Part shown: positions 22,223 to 35,900 of the stretch, piece after piece
How positions within the stretch are numbered: position 1 is the stretch's first letter
Layout: the number at the start of each line of letters is the position of its first letter
Source of the DNA: Anticarsia gemmatalis
Taxonomy: Eukaryota; Arthropoda; Insecta; Lepidoptera; Erebidae
Direction: 5' to 3'
DNA: 64,000 bases
NCBI RefSeq assembly: GCF_050436995.1
Contig: NC_134774.1
Span: 3,454,030 to 3,518,029 of the forward strand
The notes under the pieces: generated by a model
The model's input: the letters and a program-made list of their open reading frames with translations, nothing else
Database searches by the model: none
Told to the model about the DNA's origin: nothing
Translations under genes and position numbers: made by a program

Positions 22223-22756
22223 TTATATCAAGAAATAATTTTAGATTTGATTAGTAATTTTAAGATGTTGTTAAAATACGTTGTATACTTTAATAATAGG
22301 TATATTTAAGCTAGCACAAGGAAGGTTCGCGTCAGCAATTCTTTTTTAAAATAAAAATAAAACTAAAAGTTATATTTTTATTTGCATGCCCTTCAAGTTA
22401 GTAATTAAGCTTTGTATAAAATAATATCCATCAGTATTTTTTTATTAAATAGCTTATCGAAATTATTTTTTAATGATTTTGTAACATACGTTCTTAATTA
22501 GATCATTAATTCAATTTCTTAGAAATTTACTGGTAGTTAATTGTGTAAAACTAAGTATCGTGACAAGATTTGATAACATACAACTTTGACTTTTTTTCGC
22601 TCTGTTTTTAAAGACCGTCGAACTCTATGATAATAGTAACATTAGAATTGACTTTTAATAATTAAAAAAAGGTTTAGCATCAATAAAAACATAAACAATA
22701 AGTTTATTCACGGCGAGTGACACCGCGTTACATTGTTAGACTATCAATTATTCTTG

Positions 22757-22806
22757 TATATAAAACACGTTGACCGCCATTACGACAGGTCATCTGTCAC
22801 TCAGTT
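22757..22806 (+). promoter_or_regulatory. Probable core promoter of gelsolin 2
   Basis: TATATAAAA at 22757-22765 is followed by two initiator-like sites, GTCATCT at about 22789-22795 and TCAGTTC at 22801-22807. The first is closer to the usual 30-base TATA spacing. The block lies just before a GC-rich leader with a perfect donor. Assignment to gelsolin 2 is inferred from the absence of any other gene before its first coding exon. Confidence 0.5.
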
Positions 22807-22870
22807 CACTTCGCGCGCTCTTACCGCGCATGCGTACTGTGTGTTAAAAAACAACAAACAAAATTATAAC
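22792..22870 (+). other. 5' UTR exon of gelsolin 2 (inferred), with a tiny upstream ORF
   Basis: The transcript probably starts near 22792 or 22803. The exon ends AAC/GTAAGT at 22870/22871, a consensus donor. Splicing to the acceptor at 26789 would place one base (C) before the start codon. The leader contains an upstream ATG at 22830 with only five codons before TAA (22830-22847), which could dampen translation. Confidence 0.5.
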
Positions 22871-22871
22871 G

Positions 22872-24560
22872 TAAGTCTTATTTATTCTTATTATATTACA
22901 TTAATATTAATCTTAATAATATTTATTTTCTATATTAGGATTTATTGTATAATTTAGTTTACGTTTCAAGTCGTATTTCGTAGTTTTGTAGTAAAATAAG
23001 ATAGTGTTTTGACCGGATGTTTTGGTTTGGGAGCAAGGTTAACTGTCTTTTTTTATTTTAAAGTTATTTGTAATTTGCATGTGTGTAAAGGCACGTAATA
23101 TGTATGCTTTAAAGTTATCTTCTAAATATCATATCAGGGGGCTATCTCGTATCTCAATTGACAACTATTTGAATGCCACTATGCTGAACATTGTTTTCTC
23201 CCTTAGTTTATAGTGATTAACAGTACGTCAGTACGTAACACGTTACGTCAAAGCAGCAATGAACTGAATACTCTGAATAGTGACCATCAATTTGTTATCA
23301 ACTACAATTATACAAGTCCTTTTTAATTTATTCCTAGATCATAGCTTTTTTAGGTTATACCTAAATATTAATGAACATGTTATGTCACTAAGTTTTGACC
23401 AATATTAATACAATTTAGGTACCTACCTACCTACTTTTGTCATACACATCGAAATTTATTTTCTTTCAAAATGTAGGTAGATTATTTTGTTATCAACAGA
23501 CATTTTATTTTACTTTTTTGCTACCTACATGTTACAAATTTAATATTCTTTCATAAGAATAAAGATGTCATTATGTCAATTTAATCATCTGTGAATAAAT
23601 CATTCGGGCCATAACTAAATTTAATTTAGTAGACAAGTTACCTTTAATTTATTTTTATTTTTGTGTGTTAGGTAGGTACATAATTTATTACAAACAGATT
23701 TACGAATAGCGATTTGATAAATTAACTTTTTCCACTTTTTTATTATTTGGAAATACCGTCATATGATATGAAATCTAAGAACGACTAGGTAAAAAGTCTT
23801 GTCTTGCACGATTTATCCAAATTACAATTAATAACACTAAGTAGGTCATAAATAAAGTATCTGTGTCAAACAGGTCACCGTCAGCTGTATAAGTCGAGTC
23901 ACTGATGTTCTACATTCTGAATATTGTATTCCTTCGAACTTCCATAGACTGTCTAAAAATATTTTCATTTTTTTTACAAACTTCAAAAAAGTAAGAGGTG
24001 ATTTGACAGTCTTTATAATTTGTATAAAAAACTACACACTGTTGTAGACATTTTCTATTTAGGCACCAAAATGGCGGCAAATATACTGACTTTTTACGCT
24101 TCTAATCCTATCTTGAAAGTTTAAAACTGGCATACAATCTAATTTGCAATATAACTGTATTTTGCTGCTAAATCGTAAAATTCATAGACCGTTAGGCGTA
24201 TCGTGTTATAAACTAGAAGCCGAGGCTTTGTCCGGTTTTTGCTAGTATAATTATAACTACTAAAACATAGGACTATCAGTCAAATCAGCTACTCTTTATG
24301 AAATGTCAAAAACACATTTTAGTATAGAAATAAGTACTAACGTTACGATATCGTATTCGTTGGTATCAAATGAGTGCCAAATATAATGTTTCAGTCTGTA
24401 ATTATTACAATTTCAACATTTATATCGAAAAAAAATTACATAGCGTGATTTTAGATGAACCTTTTACGAATACAAGTTTAATAATTTTTCGTTAACACTG
24501 CCTACTGCCATATTGAATGATATTTTTTCGACCATAAGTAGAATAGTTAACATACAAACA
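22872..24560. other. AT-rich intron stretch after the gelsolin 2 leader, nothing recognised
   Basis: Largely free of the repeats that fill the rest of the window. This might indicate regulatory sequence, but no specific site is claimed. Confidence 0.5.
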
Positions 24561-24561
24561 C

Positions 24562-24722
24562 GCCTTTTCCCATGGGGGTAGGCAGAGACCAAAGAAACAC
24601 CACTTGGTACGATCCTTACAAACTTCCCTTGCCTCATTCACATACATACATGTTGTCATACAGGACCGTCGGTTACGAGTAGCACCTGACCTTTTTACAA
24701 GACATCACCGATATGATCTGTA
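24562..24722 (+). repeat. Repeat E
   Basis: Nearly identical to 6473-6640; the only repeat in an otherwise plain part of the first gelsolin 2 intron. Confidence 0.7.
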
Positions 24723-24724
24723 TT

Positions 24725-25550
24725 AGTTTATTACTACAGAAATTAAACTATGATCAGAGCATGTTTTAGTGTTGTTTTATCAATGTAAAGTCAGAGGCCA
24801 TCTTTATTTCAAGCAACTGTTTGTAAACAATCAACAATGATTTGATAATATCTCAGAATTACGGGTTGTAGGGTCAAGATTATTAACTTACTAGAAGCAA
24901 ACTTTAGCAGAATAAGTATGTTTTAACTAATGAAATAGTAAATTATATTATTTTCACTATTTAATTATTATCTATTAGTTAATTCATCACGCTGCGTATG
25001 TCTGTATGTTTGCGGTAAATTCAATGGAAATTCGTTACAGTATTTACAAGAGGTAGATAGATGTACCTTCTTAATTTTTTTTTTACCTAAGACAGAAAAA
25101 ATAATAATTTTATTAGTGTAGTTTCATTTAAACAATTAACTTAAATCACGCCGTTCTTTTCGAAAAAAAGTAACGCAGCCATATAAATAAAAAAAGTATA
25201 AAAAAATAAAACTCTAATGGCATTTTAGTATTTTTTGACATCAAGTGGCCAGTGTCAATAAGGTTATTTCACCAAAAAGTACGAATATAAAAAGTTCAAC
25301 TACTAATTTTTATTGCCGAAGTTTCTGAAGAGGGTATCTTTTGTTTATTTAACTAGTGTCTGGCTTTTATAAAATTTGACGCACGGTTACTTTATAACCT
25401 AGATTAACATAATATATCACGCGAATAAAGTTGTGAAGAGAATCTGGCACCTAACTAAGCAATGTTTCAAAGCGATTGTTCTATGATAATCCCAACAATA
25501 GTTCACTTTCTCTTATGTGGGCGTTATTAATATTATGTTATGACATCCTA
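24725..25550. other. AT-rich intron stretch, nothing recognised
   Basis: No frame or repeat seen apart from short A and T runs. Confidence 0.5.
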
Positions 25551-25552
25551 TT

Positions 25553-26022
25553 CATCCTACTAATATTATAAATGCGAAAGTTTGTGAGAATGTATGTATG
25601 GATGTATCTAATAGATGTTTGTAACTCTTTCACGCAAATAAATTTGGTATGTAGGTAGCTGAAGACCCAGAATAACACATAAACTTTTTATCCCGAAGTT
25701 CCCGAGGGATCGGGATTTACACGGGAAGGGCTTCCAGGCGGACGAAGTCGCGGGCGGCGTCTAGTTATTTATAACTAGCTGACCCGCGCAACTTCGCTTG
25801 CGACACTTAAGAGAGAAAGGGTCATAATTTTCCCCGTTTTTGTAACATTTTTTACTAATTCTCTGCTTCTATTGGTCGTAGCGTGATGATATATAGCCTA
25901 TAGCCTTCCTCGATAAATGGGCTATCTAACACTGGATTTTTTTTTCAAATCGGACCAGTAGTTCCTGAGATTAGCGCGTTCAAACAAACAAACACTTCAG
26001 CTTTATAATATTAGTATAGATA
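25553..26022. repeat. tail-B (minus) followed by tail-A (plus)
   Basis: 25553-25764 is a reverse tail-B copy and 25774-26022 a forward tail-A copy. They meet at their heads (ctag ... ctagctgac). Confidence 0.7.
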
Positions 26023-26362
26023 CACACATCACTTGGGAGACGAATGTTTATACCATCCTATAACCATTAGCATCAAAAATGTGTAGCAAATATTATGATA
26101 TCATTTTTTTCCGCAATTAAGTTACGCTGTAATTATCACAATTAACATGCTATGTATGTATGTCTGTTAGTCACAAGGTGAGCTAAGCATTACTCATAGT
26201 CTGACTAATAAGTGAGTCTGAGTGTCAACAACTAGGAAACTGTTACACCATACCTGAGGCTTTTTCCTTTATAAGTAGTTGTATTTATTTGTTGTTAGAT
26301 ATCAAATTATGTATCTTAACCTTGAAAATTGGGTATTTTATCGGTAATAATTTATTTAGAAG

Positions 26363-26612
26363 GAAAAGCACTGATATCTGAGTGGTATTAGCAAATACCT
26401 CAACTTGTCCAAGTGATGTGTGTATTATAAATAATGATCACTTGTTATAACGGTGAAGGAAAACATCGTGATAAAACCTTACATGCCTAAAATTAGTTAA
26501 ATACATTTATTGAGGGCATGCAAAGTCCCCAACCCGCACTTGGCCGTCGTGGTGGACTCAAGGCCTAACTCCTCCCCCTCGTTTGGGAGGCGACCCTTGC
26601 CCAGCAGTGGGA
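26363..26612 (+). repeat. tRNA-b SINE
   Basis: The head is partly decayed and the body intact, 180 bases before the signal-peptide exon. Confidence 0.7.
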
Positions 26613-26789
26613 AAGTAATGAGTTAAAAAAAAGTATTTTAAATGTGAAAGTTACTCCTCCACGAAAAAACATATAGTTTAAATAACCTAAGTTGACACTT
26701 AGGATACTTTTTATCACGGGAAATCTTTTGACGTAGACGCCAACGGATAGAAGCTAGCGCTATATTTATTTTGTTATCTTCTGTTTCAG

Positions 26790-26901
26790 CATGAGGGTGC
26801 TCCACATCCTGGCACTGGTGTGTCTCTGCGTGTGCGTGAACGCGAAGACTGCCACCAGGCAACAGTCTGTCACTCCTCACATCACCTCCCTCACTGACAA
26901 G
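26790..26901 (+). CDS. Gelsolin 2, signal-peptide exon
   Basis: The acceptor ttctgtttcag ends at 26789, the ATG is at 26791, and the donor is AAG/GTAAGT. It has 37 codons: a signal peptide, then a short Thr/Ser/Gln-rich stretch. A near copy of this exon lies inverted at 15649-15765. Confidence 0.9.
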
Positions 26902-29900
26902 GTAAGTTTTCAGAACTATAGAGGGTCTGAGAGGAACTAGAGCACTGGTCTCCAACCAGGGCTGTACTGTAGCGCGATTCTGTACAGTCGGTACTGTTGA
27001 GTATCAAAATTAGCTGACCCGCGCAACTTCGCTTGCGTCACATAAGACAGAAAAGGTCATAATTTTACCCGTTTTTGTAATATGTTTATAATATAAAGTA
27101 TAGATTATACTCAGGCCGTTACAAACGTGTTAACTACGTCATAATAAAAAAAAACATATGGACAATGTCTTGACTGCCTCACCATTCCGCTACCATTGCG
27201 CCGGGAGGTCGTGGGTTAGATTCCCACACGGGATAATTATTTGTGCGATTCACAAATAATTGTTTCGGGTCTGGTTGTACTTTGTGTCTGTTGTTTGTAT
27301 GTTTGTAAAAGTCCCCGCGACACAAGAGCAATTCTTAGTGTAGGAGTTGTCTTTGTAAAACACAAAACAAAACAAAATGTGTAATATGTCATAATCTCTT
27401 TCAGTTTAATCTCACGTATATTTTAGAGTTTAAATCAGATGTCCTTGTAGACAGAGCAGGGTCACTAACATTAACTCGTGTGTTAAGGACTTACACACAT
27501 TGAGCTAACAATACGCAGCTAATATTAGACTACGTTTTTAAATCTATACTAATATTATAAAGCTGAAGAGTTTGTTTGTTTGTTTGTTTGAACGCGCTAA
27601 TCTCAGGAACTACTGGTCCGATTTGAAAAAATCTTTTAGTGTTAGATAGCCCATTTATAGGCTATAGGCTATATATCATCACGATACGACCGATAGGAGC
27701 AGAGTACCAGTGAAAAATGTTCCAAAAACGTGGAAAATTATGTTTCTCTTATGTGACGCAAGCGAAGTTGCGCGGGGCAGCTAGTATAATATAATAATAC
27801 ATAGAAAGCTTTAACTTTAAAGATAGAGGCAAAGAGATAAATGTAATTTCATTTTGGTACTCCGAATCGTCTGCGAAATTTTCTTGAACACCAAATAGGG
27901 AAGACTAGCAGAAAAATATTTCGTTAATCCTACTAATATTAGGTCGGGGAAAAAGTCTTTTAGCATTATAGTATGTATGAACTTGTAATAAAATCTTTTC
28001 TCTACACAAAAAAGCTCGATATTTGGGTACTTCACAAGCTCACTGAAAGAAACCTAATGAACCGTGTCCTCATTTGTGATTCTTGAAGCCAAAGAGATAT
28101 TATTACAAGTTCATATATACTATAATGCGAAAAGACTTTTTCCCCGACCTAATATTTTGGCAGTACCGACTGTACAGAATCGCGCTACTGTAACAAACAG
28201 TCTGCCTAATACAGTTAGAGCCTTAAATGACGTAATTGAAAACATTCAGATTAATGTTATGTCCCACATCAAAAGAACCTCGGTCGTTATACTAAATTAA
28301 TTAATTTTATTCATTTACACAGTGAAATATCTTGACTTTTATACGAGTACTAGCTGACCCGCGCAACTTCGCTTGCGTCACATAAGAGAGAATGGGTCAA
28401 AATTTTCCCCGATTTTGTAACATTTTTCACTGGTACTCTGTACCTATTGGTAGTAACGTGATGATACATAGCCTATAACCTTCCTCGATAAATGGACTAT
28501 TTAACACTGAAAGAATTTTTCAAATCGGACAAGTAGTTGCTGAGATTAGCGCGTTCAAACAAACAAACAAACAAACAAACAAACAAACAAACAAACAAAC
28601 AAACTCTTCAGCTTTATAATATTAGTATAGATATAAAAGTAGATTTAAAATATGACGCCTAAAGTTTTCATAGCGGTAGTTCGTGGCTTAGTAACAACAG
28701 TCGGATCGATCTCTAAGGTAAAGCTAAGCTTGCCGAGGTTGTTCGGTAGATGGGTGACCTTATTCCGTGTTTCAGAAGGCACGTTTTAAATAGTCCAGTC
28801 TCACCGGATGCAGCTGGATACCAGTATTTTACATGGAGCGACTGTCTATCTGACCTCCACAACACAGTTACCTGGGTTATAACACGATACTTAGTAAGAC
28901 TGGTTGTCAGACTTTCAAGCTTCTGACTACTGTTAACGACTGTCAAAGATCTTTGAGAATGACAGCCGGGATCCAAAATTTAACGCGCATTCCGAAACAC
29001 TGAGAAACTGAATATGTATAATATGGTCACCCATCCACAAACCAACCTCAGCAAGCGTAAATTAACTTGCGAGATTAATCCGCCTGTTGTTATTTAGCTA
29101 CGAGTTTATAACAATTTAGCAAATTACAACAAAAATATGTAAGACTAGTCCGTGACTTCGTCCGCGTGGAAAACCTTCCTGTGTAAATCCCGATCCCTCG
29201 GGAACTCCGGGATAAAAATAAGCCTATGTGTTATTCTGAGTCTTCAGCTACCTATACAATACCAAATTTTAGTTCCAGTTAGTAGTTACCAAAGTTTAGT
29301 TAGGTTCAGTAGTATTTGCGTGAAAGAGTAACAAACATCCATAGGTACATCCATACTTACATACATTCTGACAAACTTTCGCATTATAATATTAGTAGGA
29401 TTTTTAAAAACGTTGAAGACGGTATACGCATAATTAAACATGAACATATGTATTTTCAATAATGGTAGACTTTTACGCTTGTCTAAAACAATCTTACAAA
29501 CAGAACTATAAACATTTAACTATATAGTTCTAATTGGGTGTGAAATCTTACTGACATTTATATACTAGAATTGTTTTTGTTTAAACTATGTTCCTACGTA
29601 TACCAAACGTCACTATATTATTAACTTGCGGCCGCTCCCGACTTTGCTCACCCATCTATACTTTCTATTATAAAGCTGAAGAGTTTGTTTGTTTGTTTGA
29701 ACGCGCTAATCTCAGGAACTGCTGGTCCGATTTGAAAAATTCTTTCAGTATTATATTTAACCCATTTATCGAGGAAGGCTATAGGCTGTATATTATCACG
29801 CTACGACCAATAATCTAAGTCATAATTTTCCCCGTTTTTTTTACATTTTTCACTGGTACTCTGCTCCTATTGCTTGTAGCGTGATGATATATAGCCTATA

Positions 29901-32900
29901 GCCTTCCTCGATAATTGCGCTACCCAACAGAATTCTTCAATTAGCATCAGTAGTTCCTGAGATTAGCGCGTTCAAACAAACAAACTCTTCAGCTTTATAA
30001 TATTAGTATAGATAGTATATATAGTATAGATTAGTATAGACTATAATATTAGTATAGATTTCAAGAGCACACTACAATCATCTGTGTACTCATATATACA
30101 TTAAGATAAAAAATTACAGTTTAATCTTTAATACATTATTTATTTTGAGTTCAACTATCGTTTCAAGGAGCTCTTGTAACAACAGGCGGATCGATCTCTG
30201 AGGTTAAGCACCGCTTGCCGAGGTGGTTCTGCGGATGGGTGACCTTGTCATGCATATCGAGTTCATACCACTATCCGGTCACCCATCTATGGAATGACCG
30301 CGCCAAAGATTGCTTAACCCATAGCCGGTGAGCGCAACTGGCTATAGATATAGTGATTCAAGAAGAAGGGTTTATGAGTAAAAATTGTAAAGGATTTTTC
30401 ATAAAATATATTTTTAAATCGGGCGCAGCCGCAAGTAGACTCTATACTAATATTATAAAGCTGAAGAGTTTGTTTGTTTGATCGAACGAAAAGCCCTAAT
30501 TTCAGCAACTACTGGTGCGAATTGAAGAATTTTACTGTTGGATAGCCTGTTTACAAAGGAAGGCTATAGGCTATATATCATCACGCTACAACCAATAGGA
30601 GCAGAGTACCGTTAAAATTTTTTACAAAAACGGGTAAAATTATGACCTATTCTCTCATAAGTGACGCAAGCGAAGTTGCGCGGGTCAGCTAGTCTAGAAT
30701 ATAAATGAACCCTGGAAGTCTGTAACGAGAAACATGTGTTTGTAAACACAGGAACATTAGCCGTTGACGCAGATATTTATAGATCATACGAGTTTCTTAA
30801 CACTGCAGAATATCTGCGAGTGATGTTTCAATCATTTTAGTGAATGCAATGAAAATTGAAATAACTGCCAGTGAAATTTGTGTCTTACGAATGCAGAAAC
30901 ATAATTCGATTTGAGGTAATGCTCATAATTATTAGGTCGGGGAAAAAGTCTTTTCGCATTATAGTAAGTATGAACTATTCGCGATAAACTGAAAATCCAC
31001 TCATCTGTTTATGCTTTCACCAATAGACACAGCGTTTTAAGAGAAAGGGTTTAGTTGGGTTAATTAGGGCGAAGCCGAGGCGATCTTCTAGTGTATTTTA
31101 TACTTTGGCTTTTTCGTAGCAGCAACATCTAAGTATACTAAAATTATAAAATTGTAGAGTTTATTTGGTTGAACGCGCTAATCTCAGGAACTACTGGTCC
31201 GATTTCAAAAATTTTTTCAGTGTTAGATAGTCGATTTGTCGAGGAAGACTATAGGCTATATAACATCACGCTACGACCGACAGAAGCAGAGTAGCAATAA
31301 AAAATGTTATCAAAACGGTGAAAAATTTGACCTATTCTCTCTTATGTGACGCAAGCGAAGTTGCACGGGTCTATGGAATATATGTACATAGTTATATGGA
31401 GCACGCTATAACCTTCACTGTTTCGCCTATTTTCAAACAGTCATCACTTAACTCAATCACTAGGGACTGAATTAAAGATGTATATCAGTGACGTCACAAC
31501 ATGGCCGCCACGCCTCGTGACCTCACCTTTGTGATAACGATATTATTATTTAATGGAATTGCTTCAGACTCATGGGACTGTTTGTCTGGCGGAATAACAT
31601 TTGCTAAATTTGCTAAAACTTAAAGAAAGACTTCGGTATTTAAAAACAAGTACTCCTTCCTATTAAAAAATACTAGTCAAAAATCTATACTAATATTATA
31701 AAGCTAAAGAGTTTGTTTGTTTGAACGCGCTAATCTCAGGAACTACTTAAAAAATATTTTACTTTTGGATAGCCAATTTATTGAGGAAGGCTATAGGCTA
31801 TATAACATTATGCTACGATCAACAGGAGCTGAGTACCAGTAAAAAATATTATAAAAACGGTGAAAAATATTACCTATTCTCTCTTATGTGACGCAAGCGA
31901 AATTGCGCGGGTCAGCTAGCATATAATACATGACTATTTCAAATACATTGTATGAAGTTTACAAAATAAATTATAAACTCCTTTGCAAAAAAAACGGGCG
32001 GGTTTGATTTTTTAACATTATTGGTAATAATTTAGTTCTTCAGAGGTTTTAATAGCCAAACTATGTTACTGGCACTTAATAAAGAGTCTGGGTGTGAAAA
32101 AAAGTTCATTCCAAATTCAAAACTTTTGTTTTTTAAATTATTAATCCCTTTTTCATTTTGTGACACTTTTCGCGGGTTTGCGGTTAAAAGGTTATCAAGC
32201 AACTAAAAGCAACTTTTCGTTATTTTTAGTACAACAATTTATGTTTATCACATAATTCTGCCTTATTGTGACTTAAAACAGATATCTTTGTGTCTATCGT
32301 AATGGCAGAAAAAGCAATAAGAGCTAGTAAAATTATAGCGCTGCTGGAAGAGGGGTATAGCCAATGTTACGTCTCACAGCGGTTAAACGTGAGTCGTTCA
32401 ACCGTACAAAGAACCTGGACTCGATACCAAGAGACAGGTTCCGTTCAGAGAAGGCAAGGTTCTGGGAGAAAACGTTGCACACAGCCGCGAGACGATCGCT
32501 TTTTAGTGACTCAGGCGCTGAGGAACCGCAAATGCAGTTACATAGACCTCAAAAGAAACCTTGAAGAGGTACGAGGAGCACAAGTTAGCCTATGGACTGT
32601 GAGGAGAAGACTTTTAGCTGCTGATATACGTAGTCGACGACCAGCGCGGGCCCCCAAGTTACTCCGTGAGCACCGGATTGCGCGGTTGAGGTTCGCTAGA
32701 AATTGCCTATCTTGGTCACCAGGTAACTGGAGTAGCGTACTCTTCTCCGATGAGGCTCGAATTTGTCTGCATGGTGAGGACCGACGTCGGCGAGTGTTAC
32801 GAAGACCAGGGGAACGCTATGCCGATGTGTGTTTTGAAGAAATCACCCCTTATGGTGGAGGGTCCGTTATGTTTTGGGCGGGCGTAACTTCCAACTATCG

Positions 32901-35900
32901 TACCGAGATAGTATTCATAGAAATTGGCTCACTAAATGCGCATAGGTACATAACAGAAATCCTTTCGCAAAATGCACAACCCGCACTGACTGTAATTGGT
33001 GAAGATGCCATTTACATGGACGATAATGCTCGGGCCCACCGTTCTGGCGACGTAGATGCTTATATGCAAGAGGTCGGTATTCGTCGTTTGGATTGGCCAG
33101 CGCGGAGCCCCGACCTTAACCCCATTGAGCACGTTTGGGACCTCCTAAAAAGGCGAGTACGATTTGTTCAACCACCTCCACAAAACATCAGAGAGCTTAA
33201 ACGTGTAATCTCGACTGAGTGGGAACACATTCCACAGGACACCATCAAAAGCCTGGTGGGAAGCATGCCAAGACGATTACATGCCGTAATCGCTGCAAGA
33301 GGAGGTCATACTCGTTATTAATTTTTATTTTTTAATGTCTCTTTTATTAAAATACCATAAAAATACTCGTAGTCTTAATTTCATTATACCCATAAAAATG
33401 TCCATTTTAACACGGCTCTCTGTTTACATTGACTAAAACACCGATACCAGAATAAAAGTGTTAAAAAACTAGATTCTCATTGATAATAAGAAATTTCTAG
33501 TCATCCAAGCTAATGACATACTAAAAATATAATAATATTTACCCATAGAAAAGCTAAGGTAAAGTGTGTGTGTAAGGTGCCCGTTTTTTTTGCAAAGGAG
33601 TGTATTTTGAATTGAATTTTAATTTGACATTTGGCCGCGACGGCCAGTTTTATTGAAACAGGCCACTTTGTTTATAGTATCGTGTGTACAATACTACTAC
33701 AATACTACTCTCATAGTGCGGTGAGACGAACACGACCGGTGAGAGGTCACAGGACCGACGGCGACACGTGCTCTCCGAGGCACAAATGTTTATAAAACAA
33801 CTCAAAACTTTCTTACTCCGAGCAATGCATGAAGCATAACAGAAAAACCTTGTAATAAAATTTTGCTCCGACTTGGAATTCAAACTAGAGACCTTTGCGT
33901 AGTAAACGCATACACTACCCACTGTGCCACAGTATTTTTTAGTATTTTTAGTTTAGTTTTAAAAAGACAACTCCCGCACTTAGAATTGCTCGTGTGTCGC
34001 GGGGACTTTTACAAACATACAAACAACGGACACAAAGTGCAACCAGACCCGAAACAATTATTTGTGGATCGCACTATTAATTGTTCCGTGTGGGAATCGA
34101 ACCCACGACCTACCGACGCAATGGTAGCGGCGTGGTGACCTAGACCACTTTTGTCAATAACACTATTTTTGTCTTTTACAGGATGCAAGGAATAAGGCTA
34201 AGGTGCACCCTGCATTCGCCAACGCGGGTCGCCAAGCTGGTGTTGAAATCTGGAGAATAGAGGTAAGCGACATCTATTGTTGAGTAGCTAAAACTAATTA
34301 AATTTAACGCCATCTATTTTTTATTTTTTTATTAATATGCCTAATATTCATGCATGTCAGCTTAATGACAAAATATGTAATACTGTATTATTTTGTTAAC
34401 CAACTTTTATACCATATTTTTTGCGAATAAAAATAATTTGAATTTGAATTTAATATGACATTGTTATACGAAAATATTTACATATATAAAGAGCAAGCCG
34501 TGAGTTTCTTGCCGTTTCTTCTCACGAGCAATAGCTTTTGCGAAACAGTTGTAGATAAAAAAATACTACGACGATTTCAAATACTTGTTAAAAGTTTATG
34601 AAATAAGCAGGTTTATTTGATTTTGAATAAGAGCAACTCTAAAAATATTCTGAACGATTTTGTATTTGTTTTTGTGTTATGTGTTTTATAATGTGTTTGT
34701 TTTGTCATAGAACTTTGATCCCGTACCAGTGGCTGCAAAGGACTTCGGTAAATTCTATAAGGGAGATTCTTACATTGTTCTCAAGGTAATTGTAACATTT
34801 AAACTACTTATTAAAAATTGCATGGTTTCTGTATTCTAATATAGTGATTTCTCTATCTTCAAACTTTACGGTGCCGTTTTAAAACCGTGCGAAAACTTTT
34901 ATTAAGTATGCCATTGGCGTGCTAAAGTTTAGTCAAATCTAAAAATGCTTTTCTTTAAAGGAACAAAAGGCTCTAATATACGAAAAAGCAGGCCTAAACC
35001 CAGATATTTTGCTAACAAGTGCTGATAAAATGTAGCAGTATTTCTCAACAATCCTCTTGCAGCAAATTAAGTCATTTTTTTACTTTTAAACAGTCTTTAG
35101 ATCATTTTTCTTAGCCACAATTCTAACAATTTTTTTACTTGGTTAATGCATGAAATTGCACCCCCTACGTCTGGGGGAGCGCAACAGTATGTGAGGCTCT
35201 CCGAACCAGAAGGGCAAGGCCTACCCACTAAACCACTAAGGTGTTGTTCGCCTCCGCTTAGTGCCGATGCCGCGGGATCACCCGAAGGTACGCGACGTGG
35301 GACGACACCCCAACACACGGGCGCCTTCACATGCTCCCTCGTGCAATGGCCATAAAACTACCCCGAGTTCACCGGCCGAAGGGGGCCTTCGGAGACCGGG
35401 AAGCCACTATTCTAACCTACACGATCTCTTTCAGACGACAGCGGACAAACGCAACAACTTATCCTGGAACATCCACTACTGGATCGGCAGCGAGTCCACA
35501 CAGGACGAGTCCGGCGCGGCGGCCATTTTGACAGTCGGTCTGGATGACAAGTTCAATGGCGCGGCCGTGCAGCACAGGGAGACGCTAGGACATGAGAGCC
35601 AACAGTTTATTGGATATTTCTCATCACGTAAGTAATAGTAAAAGTAATTTCCAAGCTTAAGACGTGTTAACTCCTTTACTATAGGTGACTTTACACTCAC
35701 GCTCTTTCGCGTGTGGGTAAAGGCACCTATTATCCTACTGTATACGGCGACAACTATTGTCAATATTAAGCCAAATTACTTATTTATTTAAATCAAATGT
35801 TGACACTTATGATAGTAGTTACAATTACTGAATACCACTGGCTCGGAAAGAGGGTAGGGCCCTGGGCCTTATGAGAAGAGCTAGCAACAAACTCACGGCC

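Noticed and set aside
22733..22957. 74-codon frame MLDYQLFLYIKH...
   Set aside because: AT-rich, crosses the probable promoter and splice donor of gelsolin 2, no homology seen.
28558..28606. CRISPR-like array
   Set aside because: Simple (caaa)n microsatellite in an animal genome; no spacers.
32290..32304. Transposase start at GTG 32290
   Set aside because: GTG is not a usual start in animals; the ATG at 32302 is in frame, has good context and loses only four residues.
35146..35635. Several overlapping frames upstream of gelsolin 2 coding exon 4
   Set aside because: GC-rich DNA with few stops; the part past 35434 is the real exon read in other frames.
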